Source: Cyathus striatus
Lineage: Eukaryota > Basidiomycota > Agaricomycetes > Agaricales > Nidulariaceae
NCBI GenBank assembly: GCA_025738555.1
Contig: JAOVFP010000016.1
Location: 1,488,001 to 1,552,000, forward strand
Length of the DNA: 64,000 nucleotides
Direction of reading: 5' to 3'
Below the pieces are notes generated by a model. It had not been told where the DNA came from and did no database searches. It saw only the letters and a list, made by a program, of their open reading frames with translations. The stretch's first letter is position 1. Every line of letters begins with the position of its first letter. Below, one piece after another: positions 36,536-48,327 of this stretch. Made by a program: the position numbers and the translations under genes.

Positions 36536-37450
36536 TAGTGTTGCCACGGCTCGGCTTGGCTTAGCTCGGCTCAGCTTTGCACGGCTTATGAAATTTAACG
36601 GCTTCGTAAGCCGAGCCAATGTGATCGGCTATGGCTTTGAAGCGGCTTAGCTGCTCCTAGCCTACATTTTGGCAGCTGTCCACAGGGATAGGGCACGAAA
36701 TGGAATTTTGCAAGCAATTTGGAAGTGTAAAGTGTTCAAAAGCTCGTGAATTTAATTCTAAGACACTATTCACACAACTGAATGTTAATTACTATTACTT
36801 TTAATCACTTATTTAAACAGCGCCTATCATTTTACGGCTCCAGTGTATTACAGAATGTATGGCAAGCTATTACTGAAATTACATCTATTATAACAGTATT
36901 TAACGTGCACTTACCTCTATAATATAATCACTTAATATTTATCCTTTGAGACAGTTCTTTTCGGTTGTGAGTAGGCCTTTCGAAAGAGTAGCTTGTGCAA
37001 ATAGTCTACTTCAGGTCTACACTGGAGAATGTTACATCTAAAACCGTCATTAACTGATACGTGTAAACAAGAACCTTAGTCCGAGTTACATAATCAATCC
37101 ATGGCGCTAAGCGGTACCTCACCCTGACCTCACCTACCTACCGAGATTCAAAATTCTGTATTTTTATCATGTAGACCTTGCTCACTTAACTATCAACAGC
37201 TAACCTGTAGACTGTACCACTACTTAATACATAATAATGAGGGGAAAAAATTACTTAGAAGATCTTAAAACACTACAAGACAATGTCAATATTTCGTTGT
37301 CTGATTATGGAAGGTAGGGAGCGGCTCATACAGCTTAGCCGTGGCTTTAGCAGCTTAGGAGCCGTGAAGCCAGTAACATGGCTCAGTCTGGCTAAAATTC
37401 GGCTCAGCTCCATCGGCTTGCGGCTTTTTAGCCGAGCCGTGGCAACACTA
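36536..37450. mobile_element. Non-autonomous hAT-like element (915 bp)
   Basis: Perfect 21-bp terminal inverted repeats begin tagtgttgccacggctcggc, and an exact 8-bp target duplication cgtctctc flanks it (36528-36535 and 37451-37458). GCTCGGCTTAGC-type subterminal repeats follow on both sides. The same tip (TAGTGTTGC) is shared with the element at 3110-3776. No transposase frame. It ends 160 bp upstream of the hexose transporter start codon. Confidence 0.92.
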
Positions 37451-37610
37451 CGTCTCTCGATCTAGGCATCAATTATAATACATTTGTTCGTAATTCAGAT
37501 TTTTTGTATAAGTAAGAGCGGGGACTCTTTGGAGTCTTTCCCCTCATTTTCCCCACCCCCCACCATCCTCCACATTCAACTATTCATTTGTATCCTACCA
37601 CTACTCGACA

Positions 37611-39543
37611 ATGCCCGGAGGTCCAGCGGCTGGTGGCGATGACATTGGTGCTAATGTTCGCAAGGTTTGTATTTCATGTTATATTACCCTTCGTACTTCA
37701 TCATCCTCACCGTCATCGTCGTCTATTAGAATCAATGGGCTGGTATTCTTATGACAGGCACGTCCACGTCTATTCTCTCGTACTTATCAATACGCTTACT
37801 TCATCTTCTATTCTAGCATTCTCCGCCTTCGGTGGTATCCTATTCGGTTACGACACAGGTGTTATTAGTGGCGTTAAGGAAATGAAGGCATGGCTTAGGA
37901 CTTTCGGTTTCGAGAAAGCCGGGACCCCCACTGGCTACGCCATTTCCTCCTCCAACGAGTCCCTCGTCGTATCTATTCTCTCTGCTGGTACCTTCTTCGG
38001 TGCTCTCATCGGTGCCCCCACGGCAGGTTTGTCTTTGAGTTTCTCCTAATTGCTTTAGCTTACTAACATTTATTCAGATTACATTGGCAGAAAATGGGGC
38101 ATCGTTTTCGCTTGTTTGATCTTTTCCGTCGGCATTGCATTACAAACTGCTGCCACTGCTCTTGCTCTCTTCGTACGTCCTTCCATCCGCAAGTTTAGAG
38201 TTTATGTTTATCGTTTTCATCCAGGTTGTCGGTCGCGTGTTCGCAGGTCTTGGTGTCGGTCTCGTCTCAGTCTTGGTTCCCATGTACCAATCTGAGTGCT
38301 CGCCGAAATGGATTCGCGGTGCTGTTGTGTCCGCGTACCAGTTCGCCATCACCATCGGTATTCTTCTCGCTGCCATTGTCAATAACTCGACCCAGAACCG
38401 TGAAGATGCGTCCGGCTATCGGACTGCCATTGCCATCCAGTTCGTGTGGGCAGCTATTCTAGCTGGCGGTATGATGGCTCTTCCAGAATCTCCTCGATGG
38501 CTTATTAAGCGTGGCCGTGACGCTGATGCTTCTAAGTCTCTCAGTCGTCTTACGGGTGCTTCTCAGAATGACCCCGCTATTGAGCTTGAGCTCGACGAGA
38601 TCCGTGCAAACCTTGAAGCCGAGAGGTCCCTTGGCGAAAGCTCCTACGCCGACTGTTTCAAGTTCACCAAGAACAAGATCGCTCTTCGTACTCTTACTGG
38701 TATCTTCATTCAGGCATGGCAACAGCTTACAGGTATCAACTTCATCTTCTACTATGGTACCACGTTCTTCCAGAACTCTGGCATCAAGAATCCCTTCCTC
38801 ATTTCTATCGCCACTAGCGTTGTTAACGTGTCCATGACTATTCCGGGTATGTGGGGTGTTGAACATTATGGTCGCCGTCGTCTGCTCCTTTTCGGTGCCA
38901 TCGGCATGTGCATTTGCGAGTACATCATCGCAATTGTCGGTGTTACTGTCTCCGTCGACAACATGGCTGGTCAGAAGGTTCTCATCGCGTTTGTCTGCAT
39001 TTACATCGCCTTCTTCGCATCTACGTGGGGTCCGATAGCTTGGGTCATTACTGGAGAAATATTCCCTCTCCAGATCCGCGCTAAGGCAATGTCTCTCTCC
39101 GTCGCCTCGAACTGGCTCTGGAACTTCGGTATCGGTTATGCCAGTGAGTTTTCTCTTTTTATCGTGCAGGGATGTGTTTTAACGATTCACTTCAGCTCCC
39201 TATCTTGTCAACGATGTCCCGGGATCCGCTGGCCTTGGCTCTAAGGTATTCTTCATTTGGGGTACAACATGTCTCTGTTGTATCATCTTCACGTATTTCT
39301 GCGTTCCCGAGGTATGCTGTATTCAGGTAAATTGATATTAATTGATATTGACGAACCATTATTCAGACCAAGGGACTATCTCTCGAACAAATTGATCTCA
39401 TGTACTCGCACACCACTCCCGTCAAGGCTTACCAGTACAGGCGACAGCTTCTTGCTGATGAACACGTTCAGGAGCTCGTTGAATCTCCTCTCGAGAAAGT
39501 TGATGAACACCGAGAAGACAACATGTCTCATGACAAAGTATAA
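37611..39543 (+). CDS. MFS hexose (monosaccharide) transporter
   Basis: Spliced exons give a sugar transporter of roughly 525 residues with 12 predicted membrane helices. The start MPGGPAAGGDDIG is followed by NQWAGILMTAFSAFGG and GYDTGVISG, then the family signatures DYIGRKWG, VGRVFAGLGVG, PESPRWL, QQLTGINFIFYYG, HYGRRRLL, GPIAWVITGEIFPL and FCVPETKGLSLEQID. It imports glucose or related monosaccharides across the plasma membrane by proton symport, like other fungal HXT/MST proteins. One early intron (after ILMT) appears to use a GC donor (gcacgt) instead of GT; all others are GT-AG. A hAT-like element lies just upstream and may supply promoter sequence. No lesion was seen; stop at 39541-39543. 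Confidence 0.93.
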
Positions 39544-39774
39544 TTTTCTGTATCTTTTACTCAGGGGTGGGGCACGATGGAATCACTGATGTAAAATAGT
39601 TTTCCGCTCTATCTATACTTGTTGTACATATATTTATCAACGTGCTGATCCGTTGCCACAGATTACTACTATTTCATAGGTTTTCTTTTAATGATATTTC
39701 ATGTATTTTGTACTGCCTTGCAATGACACTATCACACACTATTTACATTGATCCAATACAATAATACAGTCTAT

Positions 39775-41159
39775 TTAGTACTCTTCATTATTTTGGGAAT
39801 TTATAATTTGGGCCCACTGCGTACTTCTCAATCCATGTGGGAGCTTGCCATGTTTCCGTCCAGCAGGGGGTTGTGCGACCTTCTCAGCATCGACTCTTTC
39901 CTCCGGTGCATATCGAAACATCCTGTAGATCAAATCGTTAGACACGTCGACGTCGTTTATACTGTAACCTTCTCTTTTTTGATACCAATACGTACCACTG
40001 GCACCATCTCATTCGTTTCTCGACATGTACCGTCTTCTTCAAAATATTTCTCGCGTTCTCCACACGCATTCCACCATTTATCCGGAAGTTTTCCAAGAAT
40101 CTCAACCATCGCCAAAATTATATCCTCTTCATTATCGTAATACACATAAAATGGATAATCTTGTTCATTCAGAATCATATACATGAGAATTCCGAGCGTC
40201 CAAGTGTCCATTGATGGAGCAGGAGAGACGATGTCGTGGAATATTATTTCAGGAGCTCGAAGGGGATGTTGGAATCACGAGGTGAGTTGTAGAAGGATGA
40301 TTCTCCGAAGTCGCAGAGCTTGATGTGAATGTTATGGGGAAGAGATAGGGAAGTATCCATAATGGGATATGGGTCGTGTAGATGATGGATAATCGTTGAT
40401 GGACAGTGTATGGAGGGAGGAACTGGATCTTCACTATTCCAGTATTTATTGGGCTAAATCATCGGTTTCCATACATATGATCCAGCTCCGCATGAGATGC
40501 AGTTTGAAGTTTGGAAGTGTATAAAAGCACATCCCCAAGGTGTAGGTCTACAGGAGAATATTGATGAATTTTTAAGAGTGGAGCGGATACAAGAATGATC
40601 GCTTACCGCCATGAATAATGCCGCATTTGTGAAGATAGGCAACTCCAAGTGCAACCTGTGCTGCAACTTTCTTGGCTATCTGCGGTGGAAAATAACCACG
40701 ACGATTTCCGTAGAAATCTCCGGCTTCCACGTTTAGATTTATACCAAGGAGTTCAGCAACAATACAGCGATGTGTTTCATTTGGATCTTCAATGCTAAAT
40801 GTGTCGAATATGCGAACTACATGATTTTTTCCCGGATGGGAGTTCCATTTACCTGACTCTTGCTGTCGCTGAAGGTATCGAGAGATGGCTAGTTTGGATA
40901 TTTCGGCGGATGCATCGCCAGAGAGCACTTTCATTGAAGCAAATCGTTTCGATTGGAGGTCCTCGACGAGTCATACTGTGCTGGAGCCTCCGTAACAGAT
41001 CTTGTCGATGGCATGGTATCGGTTGTTGAATATATCGGGGATGAAACCCTCCTTCGTAATAGTGTTCCGCAGGCTCGATGTAAGGTGTTGAGCTGAGATG
41101 CGAGTGGGCGAAGGATTAATATCTGGAAATACATGGCGATTGCGCCCAACCCACTCCAT
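39775..41159 (-). pseudogene. SRPK-like protein kinase pseudogene
   Basis: The minus strand encodes most of a serine/arginine-type protein kinase: N-terminal region up to IFNNRYHAIDKICYGGSSTV (glycine-rich loop), FASMKVLSG (ATP lysine), YLHKCGIIHGGDLHLG (catalytic loop, HGD-type instead of HRD), IKLCDFGES (DFG), RAPEIIFHDIV (APE), MDTWTLGILMYMI and a final YRMFRYAPEERVDAEKV ending at the stop 39775-39777. It is broken: the tryptophan codon expected after GGSSTV is TGA (about 40975-40977); one base is missing between NIPF and RAPE (near 40250); and a third shift lies in an aaaaaag run near 39975. SRPK-like families are heavily expanded in mushrooms, so a dead member is unsurprising. Confidence 0.8.
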
Positions 41160-41234
41160 TCGAGTGAGCGGGTTTTTATATACTTCGCCTGATTAACCTA
41201 CTATTCGTATTACTATATGCCTATAAGAGGCTGA

Positions 41235-42765
41235 GGAACTGGAATACGACAGAAGCCACCCAGAACTGGTAGGGTTGGCAAAATTTTAGCAACTTTCCTA
41301 TAGGAATCAAGTTGTATGGGCTTTCTCTTTGAGGGGAACGGGAATTTGAAAAAGGATATAGATTCAAAATGCTTGCTACTTAGAAGTAAACTTCATCACG
41401 TGCTTCGTTATGAGTTCATCGGAGTCTGAAGCGCTGTTCGGAATCCGGGGACCAGAACCGGGAAGACATCCAGCCACATAAATATTAGACAGCCTCACCT
41501 TCACTCTCTTTCCTCTCAACTACCATCATCTTGACTTTTCCCTCCTTAATACTTGCCTCATGCTCCCTCCATATACTCCTACCATCCCTCATCCTCTCTT
41601 CAGAAGTGCTCGGTGCTGGTAAGTGTTAATTCCCTCTTCAACATTGTAGTGGCTGACCACTCGGCTGGCGACGTCCCTTGTTTATTGATTTGTATCGTGA
41701 GCCTGTCCTAAAGTATGTTTGTTCTATCTCGTTCCATTTCGTTGATATTAACCAAACGACCTCTCTTATAGTCGTTATCATTTCCTTCCTTGGTTTCGTC
41801 ACCCCTTGCCATATCGATTTCCATGTCAGCCTCCTATCATCTTCTGGCTTAATGTCTACTTACCAACGTTGTTCCATTACCATGCTCTAGCATACGATAC
41901 TGTCCGCCTCCATAGGTCTCTGAAGATGTCCTGAGTCGGGGGTCATGGCTGACATCGTCAAAGTGCGTACTCTCCATCTTGGCGACCACTCACCTCTTTT
42001 TCTAGTGCAACTTTTGTTCGTACTCTGGCAACATCCCAAACCCTCGACATTCATCCCTGGCTTTTCCGATGGGCAAATACGTGTTGTACCCACCATTTCG
42101 GCATGCACCACGTCCACACAACTTAGGATGGCGTTGAACACACTTATTTCTTCGGTAGCGAGTCGTGTGTCTGGCAGATCTGTGCTGGCCACCAGGTTGA
42201 GGGTAGTACTTGCTCTACATGTACTATCCTCGACTTAGGTTTGTTGAAACACTTATCTCGTCAGAACTCTGATAGTTCCTCCGTCGAATATGTGCTGTAC
42301 CCACCAGGTTTTATATTATCAACGGGTGTTATGTCCGACTTAGGATTGGTGTTGAACTGGCGCATTTGTCTGTCGCTTCTACCTCGTTCCTATCCATATA
42401 TCTCGCCTGTCCTCAGGTCTCGAATAATGGTTCTTCCTTTTGGCACGACATCGACAACGTTTGAGCTTCGGAATATAAAGGTACGTCTTCCCAGGGTGGG
42501 TGGGATACTTGCTATCCTTCCTCGTGCTCCCTTGTCGTGGGTCCTGGGCTTAAGACTTTGTGCTTGCACGAGTCGAACTAAGAGCACGTTAAAAGTTTTC
42601 TCTCTGGAATCGACGATTTGATACATTATAAGTATGTCTTACTCATAGTAATTCAACCTGATGCATGATTGTACTTTGATTATAATTTCTTAATTTTATT
42701 TACATGGAGTCTGATGGCTTGTCTTCAACGTACGGCCCTTTACGTTCGAAGCTTTTATATAATGA
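41235..42765. repeat. Dispersed 1.5 kb repeat, copy 2
   Basis: Second copy of the repeat at 24898-26530, same orientation, with many point differences and small indels. It contains the same internal ccaccaggttt blocks. No coding frame is supported. Ends were not resolved, so the class is unknown. Confidence 0.65.
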
Positions 42766-42825
42766 CTTTATGCTCCCTCAGCGCTCAGACTAGGGCGAGT
42801 CGAAAGCAAGGTTTCGGCATTTCGG

Positions 42826-42846
42826 GTAGACCGGCTACCGGTCTAC
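42826..42846. repeat. Perfect 9-bp-stem hairpin
   Basis: gtagaccgg and ccggtctac flank the three-base loop cta. Isolated and of unknown role; possibly a terminator-like or recombination motif of the repeat that ends just before it. Confidence 0.45.
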
Positions 42847-43716
42847 ATTTCCGGTACGCACGTGATTCTGCGCCTCACTGCTGGCCAACAACTATTTTGC
42901 GGTTGGCAAAATCCATACAAAACTGACCTCAATAACTATAAATATTGACATACAATATTCCCTGTAGTAGAATGATGGGTATTGTCGAGTGCCCACTCTC
43001 CTCTCCCGATCCTTACTCACCGTTTTCCTCACCACATAAAACTCTCCTGCCAATTAGTGATTATGCACGCGCCTGGAACGACTATCTCACAGATTTTCCA
43101 TCTTCCCGTCAATATCCTATCTTGCAAGCGCAGTAAAGATTGCTCCAGCTGGGGCCTGCCTGAAGCCTCCAACGAATGCGAGATATTCGAGATTCTTCCT
43201 TTTTACCTAGACCCTCTCGACGATACATTACTGTAAATGCTTGAAAATGAAGGGTCCGAGGATGGAGGTGGTAATGTGAGCTACGGGTAGTATAATATGA
43301 AGTGCAGGTGACAGTTGAAATGTTGAAACGTTGACAGATGCTTATCCTATCATATCGCTCGTCCTCTTCCTCTTCTCATTCACCACTCGTTGCTGACGCT
43401 GATACACGTGACAATTTTTCTTAACCTCACCATTGAAATACAACAACCCACCTGCTCATTCGCTGAACTGTATCCTCCATTAATGCCATTGTCATCTACC
43501 TTTTCTACAACTTCAAGATCATCGCGCCAAGTTCAATTACTGCGCCGCAGCCCTAAGCCAATGCGTCACCGACCCACCATGTGATGTGCACAGCCATATC
43601 TCTATCTATCTCAGCCATTTGAACATCTTCCCCGCCCTAGCTTTCCTTCATCTTCTACCCTCACACCAATACCACGTATTCAATACCCCAGCATACCCTT
43701 CCTTTCTCGAGACAAA
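42847..43716. other. Intergenic upstream of fused DUF7330 gene
   Basis: No gene recognised. The 100 bp before 43717 are CT-rich, as in other leaders of this genome. A CTGCGCCGCAG motif lies at 43540-43550, matching the motif repeated at 52.6-57.8 kb. Confidence 0.4.
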
Positions 43717-45380
43717 ATGATCGTGGTTGAAGATAACCAGACTGATACGCTCAAAGCTAGATACGTAACAGAAGATAATAAGAATGTCCGTTCTTCTACA
43801 TTCTCCTCCTCTCCATACAACACTTGGCGCTTACCACTATGTTCTTAGGAACCCAGACCAGTCTACACAGAGCTGTCTCAAGACCCCTCCTGCTCCTCGC
43901 AAATACTCAGACGACCATCTAACTACTTAGCTATCTCTCGCACGCACACGGATATAAAGGAATCTTATACCATCGACCCCACGCTGGATACTCCTGCGTT
44001 CTTACTTCCTCCTTTGGGGAAGGACGAGACGGAGGAGACGAGGAATAATTTGCGGTTGGAGACGACGCATGGGACTATCAATGCCAATGTTAGGCTTGTT
44101 GATGGGGAGGCACAGGGTGAGAAGAAGGGGAAGAGGGTAACGATGGTGATGAAGAACGAACATGGTAAGATTACTGCTACAATCGTACGTTTCTTTTCTC
44201 CTTTCCTCTTTCATCCTTCTTACCGAATACAATACAGGTGCGCACAGCAGCCTGCCCGCTATTCTATATCTATCTCAGAAGCACGAACGGTGACATCTGC
44301 CTACACATCCCACGATCCTACTACGGGCCCTTAACAGTATCCCTCAAACATGGCTCTCTTAAACCCTCGGAAACCCTCTCGACGTGTCTTACGACCTTCA
44401 GTGAAGTAAACGGACTGTCTAAAGGGTTTATAGGAGACTTCACCGTGGCGAGTGGGAGGGAGGTACCCTGGGACGGCGACGAGATTTTCGTGGAGGGGAA
44501 ACATGGGCGTGTGAGAATCGAGTTTGATGGGGAGGAGGAACAGGAAGAGGAGGAAGAGGACCATATGAATGTTCGTTTTCTCTCCTTTATCGTCTCCATA
44601 TCACACTCGATACTTACTAGTGATAAAATGATTTAGGATCTCCCACCAGCCTATGAAACACTACACCAAAATCCTTCCTTCTCTCAAATGGCCATACGAC
44701 CAGCGAATTACATATCGATCTCTCGCAAGCACACGAGTATAAAGGAGACATATGTTATCGATCCTACGGTTGACGTTCCTGCGTTCTTGATTCCGCCGTT
44801 GAAGGAGGACGAGACGGAGGAGACGAGGATGAATTTGAGGCTTGAAGTAGCGCATGGGAGTATTAATACCACGGTTAGGCTTGTTGAGGGCGAAGGAGGG
44901 GTTGAGAGGAAGAGGAAGAGGGTGACGATAGCGATGAAGAGCGAGCATGGTAGGATTACTGCTCAAATCGTATGCTTGCCTCTTTCATCTTATTAATACT
45001 ATCACTCATATTCGTATTGGCAGCTGGACACACCGACCCGCCCACCGTTCCACATCCACCTCAATAGCTCAAACGGGAAAATTCGCCTACACATCCCACG
45101 CACATTCCACGGGCCAATAACAATCTCAATCAAACATGGCTCTGTTCGTTTCTCGGAATCCCTCGAACGGTCGTTGACTAACTTTGGTGAGGCGGATGGT
45201 GCGCGTACGGGGTTCATCGGGGACTTCAGCGCGATGAGTGGGCAGGAGACTCAATCGTGGGATGGGGATGAGATTTATGTGGAGGCGAAACATGGGCATG
45301 TGAGGGTTCTGTTTGATGACGATGATGATGAGAGGGATGGTGCTCGCAAACTGAGCTTTTGGAATCGGCTGTTTGGGTAA
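43717..45380 (+). CDS. Double DUF7330 protein (in-frame paralogue fusion)
   Basis: Five exons (43717-43785, 43849-44184, 44238-44570, 44637-44969, 45024-45380) join in frame to about 475 residues with two complete DUF7330 regions. Half one runs from MIVVEDNQTDTLKARY through STNGDICLHIPRSYYGPL and GFIGDF to an acidic run. There it reads EDHMN, the exact exon-1 ending of a DUF7330 gene, followed by the usual first intron and the second half: DLPPAYETLHQNPSF, NYISISRKHTSI, EVAHGSINTTV, SSNGKIRLHIPRTFHGPI, GFIGDFSAM, EAKHGHVRVLF, stop at 45378-45380. Unequal crossing over between tandem genes, replacing the first gene's end and the second gene's start, explains the structure. Introns lie at matching places in both halves. 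Function unknown; no signal peptide. Confidence 0.82.
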
Positions 45381-46049
45381 AGGCGGGTTATTGTAAGAGC
45401 TCGGTTGGGTCGGTGTTGTATTACCGTATCTCTTTTCTTTGTAAGTCCTCCGTCCTCCCGATCCTTCCAACCTCGCTTACAATTCTACAGGTTCTCTAGG
45501 TTCTCTGTACCGCATATGCTCTCTATACCCTCCTATGTGTACCGCTTTACGATTAGGAAATACTTATATATATCAGGATCCACTAACATCATTGCTTGTT
45601 TGAATTATAGGATTGGATGAGTTCTGTTGTTCAAAGGGGGCGTCATTCTTGCTGTGGATGTAAGCTGATCCGAATAGGCTTCTAGTGGTCTAAAAGGTTG
45701 TTCGGCGTCTGTTCTGTTCAAGATAACTCTTTCGTTCGCTGCTGACACAGATGACCTCGTGTTCATCAAGTTGACAATACCACAAATTTGAACAGTCGAA
45801 AAACAGCGACCAATAGCCGCAGGAGTCGAGTTTAAATATCTAAGCTAACTTTCGATTGAATAGTACTGTAAGTTCCCAGGTCATCGGTAACATTCGAGGC
45901 GTATTTATAGGACATGCTACTAACTTAATACATAGATATTGCATAGATAAAAGATACTGCAGTATTTGGTCAGTGATCAATGGAAGAAAGCCTTGGGGCG
46001 CTAAGCGTATACAACTGGTCCCTTGGTTGTAAGCACTCTACTACCACGC
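45381..46049. other. Intergenic, duplicated flank
   Basis: About 45490-45910 matches 31800-32180, the 3' flank of DUF7330 gene 1. The last part, before the convergent dioxygenase gene, shows nothing further. Confidence 0.5.
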
Positions 46050-47487
46050 CTACAGTCTTACTTTCGAACCTGATGCATCCAACTTCTTCAATTTCCGAGC
46101 AGCTTTAGCTTCCTTCGGTGTGGCAAGTACGAAATCTTTAGTCAGGAGAACGTGCGGTTTGGCTTCTTTAAATCCGCGGGACTTGGTCTGTTCGAGGTCT
46201 GTTATGAGGTCTGGTTTCTATTCTCTCATCAGCATTCCCAACGATATATCGTATCGAAAACAGAGACTAGGGGACGTACGACAATCAACGACTTTTTAAC
46301 TCCAAAAACAGCATCACTAGCCAAATACGGGTCCCCCTCGAAATAAAGCGCCGTTGTCAACTTTTCATATCCTGGTGCCTTCACCGCCCCTCGCTCAGTA
46401 TTGAACGCGTAGAATCATTCTAAGCGATTACTTACGTCGATCATCATGTGTAAATGCGCTGGCCGGTAGACGTGGCGTCCTAGTTGGGATACCATGCGGC
46501 CTACAGGCCCGTCGTTTGGGATTGGGTAGGACACGGGGCTGTGTGAATTGTGAGTTAAGGAAGAGGGAAGAGATGAGGGTGCGTACACGACTGCTCTGAA
46601 GGAGTAGGACCCGTCGTCAGCGGAGTGGAGGCGGCCTCTGCAGTCTGGTTCCAGTCTATTCGTATACTGACAAGTTTAATGGGAACGTTAGATTTTACAT
46701 CCAGGAAGAAGGGAACGACGTACCTGTGTATCGTATAGCCCATGCCCATCGGTCTCCCAAGTATCAATGATCGCTCCCGCAACTGGCTTTCCTTGCGTAT
46801 CCAGTATTTTACCCTGGATGAATAGGTAGTTCCCCTTCCCTTCTGTTGCTATCGATTCTCCGTTGCTAACTTAATATAGCGTCAGCGGGAAATTAAGTTG
46901 AGAGGTATGGAAGGAGCGTACATTCATGTGCGTCGCCTGTATAGAATGGGCCTAGTACTGTGCCCTCTGTTGCCCCCGCGGGCTTTGCATTGTTGATTGA
47001 GTCTACGAGGGTTGATACGCCTAGGGAGTCTGAGAGCAAGATGAATTCTGTGATTGTCATACGTTAGATACTGGTTTGAAGACGAAACAGGGAAAGGGAC
47101 CTTGTCGGATGTCAGTGCACTTCTGCCCCGTTTCGGTGAGAAAGTTAATCGCTGTCCTAGAAATGTTACCGTGAGTTCCAGCTTATCTACCGTGTGTAAT
47201 GTGCAAGCGAACTCACATCCACTCCTCGGTAGTCAACTCCGTCTCTTTAACGAACGCATGGAGATGCTTGACTAAGGACGTGAATACGGATTTCATCCTT
47301 TCGTCTTTGCCTTTCAGACCCTCTTTAACCAGTACGTAAAGTATAGCGGAGAGGGGAACATACAGTTCTGAGCATTGATAGCCAACACATTCTCCGTTAG
47401 CGACTCTGCGGTCAGATCTAATAGATTAGGCAGCTTGGACAAGTCCACTTTAGTTTTTGCTGCAATTTTGTCGTAAGCTGGTTTCAT
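46050..47487 (-). CDS. Intradiol ring-cleavage dioxygenase (hydroxyquinol/catechol 1,2-type)
   Basis: Minus-strand exons join in frame to roughly 310 residues. Order: an N-terminal helical dimerisation domain (LSKLPNLLDLTAESLTEN, HLHAFVKETELTTEEW, FLTETGQKCTDIRQ), then SLGVSTLVDSIN, GPFYTGDAHE, GKGNYLFIQGKILD and the catalytic domain with DTWETDGHGLYDTQY (first iron tyrosine), SYPIPNDGPVG and GRHVYRPAHLHMMI (the two iron histidines), GYEKLTTALY and DPYLASDAVFGVKKSL. This fits soluble Fe(III) enzymes that open catechol or hydroxyquinol to muconates in the beta-ketoadipate-type breakdown of aromatics such as lignin fragments. The start at 47487 was chosen because a TATA box lies 77 bp upstream and the family's N-terminus aligns there; an ATG at 47586 would read through the promoter. 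Stop at 46050-46052. Confidence 0.9.
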
Positions 47488-47563
47488 GTTCGTGAGGCGT
47501 GGAAGAGGAGAGAGATACGGGAGAAGGCTCAAGGGAATGTATGTGGTGTTCAGCACGGTGAGA

Positions 47564-47573
47564 CCTTTATATA
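47564..47573 (-). promoter_or_regulatory. TATA box of the dioxygenase gene
   Basis: tatataaagg on the minus strand, about 77 bp before the chosen start codon, followed by a CT-rich leader. Position and sequence are typical of fungal TATA promoters and decide against the upstream in-frame ATG. Confidence 0.55.
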
Positions 47574-48327
47574 CTTCCCATGACATGGCTTGACTTTATT
47601 TGGAACGGAAAACAGAAATAGAACCGATGGAAGTGCAGGTTGAGTGCAGGCGCCAATTATTACTGTGGATATGTTGTATTTCCCACGAGAGGACACGGTC
47701 ACCCACACTATTATCTGCTGTTGGACATTGGTACACTTCTAGTGATTCTGACCACGCTATATGACCAGGAAACGTAGTATGCAGCGAGTAAGGAAGGTAA
47801 ACTTAATGATATATATGTCAGGGAATGTAGACTAAAATTGTAGTGCGTGATGCGGAGAGGCACATGGGACTCAAGTTTAACTTAAACTTATGTCGGAGAC
47901 GGATTTGATGAATTATTCTCATGGGAATACACGGAAGCCCACAAGCGATGCCCGTAATAGACGATGGAGGATTGATGGTGGTATTGAGCTTGGGGCTCCG
48001 AGCCAAAAGGTCATTTATATTAAGTTACGATTTTCCAGTACGTTCTGCTATTTCTCTGACTCTGCATACTATTAAGGTGCTTCGGTGTTCTTTAGGACTA
48101 TATATGAAATACGAAAAACTTTGCCACCTTTTATGTTTTCAGAAGCGTTCTATAAAGGCGGGTTATACTTATGCATTGTTCGTTACGTCGTATTTAAACA
48201 AAGGTATGGAATTTCAGTACTGAATACAAAAAGGAGTTTTCCCTAACGACGATTCACGATAGTTCTTATATATTCAAGTTGAAAAATGACTCCAATATCG
48301 GGTCCTTCATACCCTTTAATACACCTA
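47574..48327. other. Intergenic, nothing recognised
   Basis: No gene or element boundary supported. Confidence 0.4.

Noticed and set aside
47488..47586. Longer N-terminus for the intradiol dioxygenase starting at 47586
   Set aside because: It would translate through a TATA box and a CT-rich leader, and the family's N-terminus aligns from the ATG at 47487.
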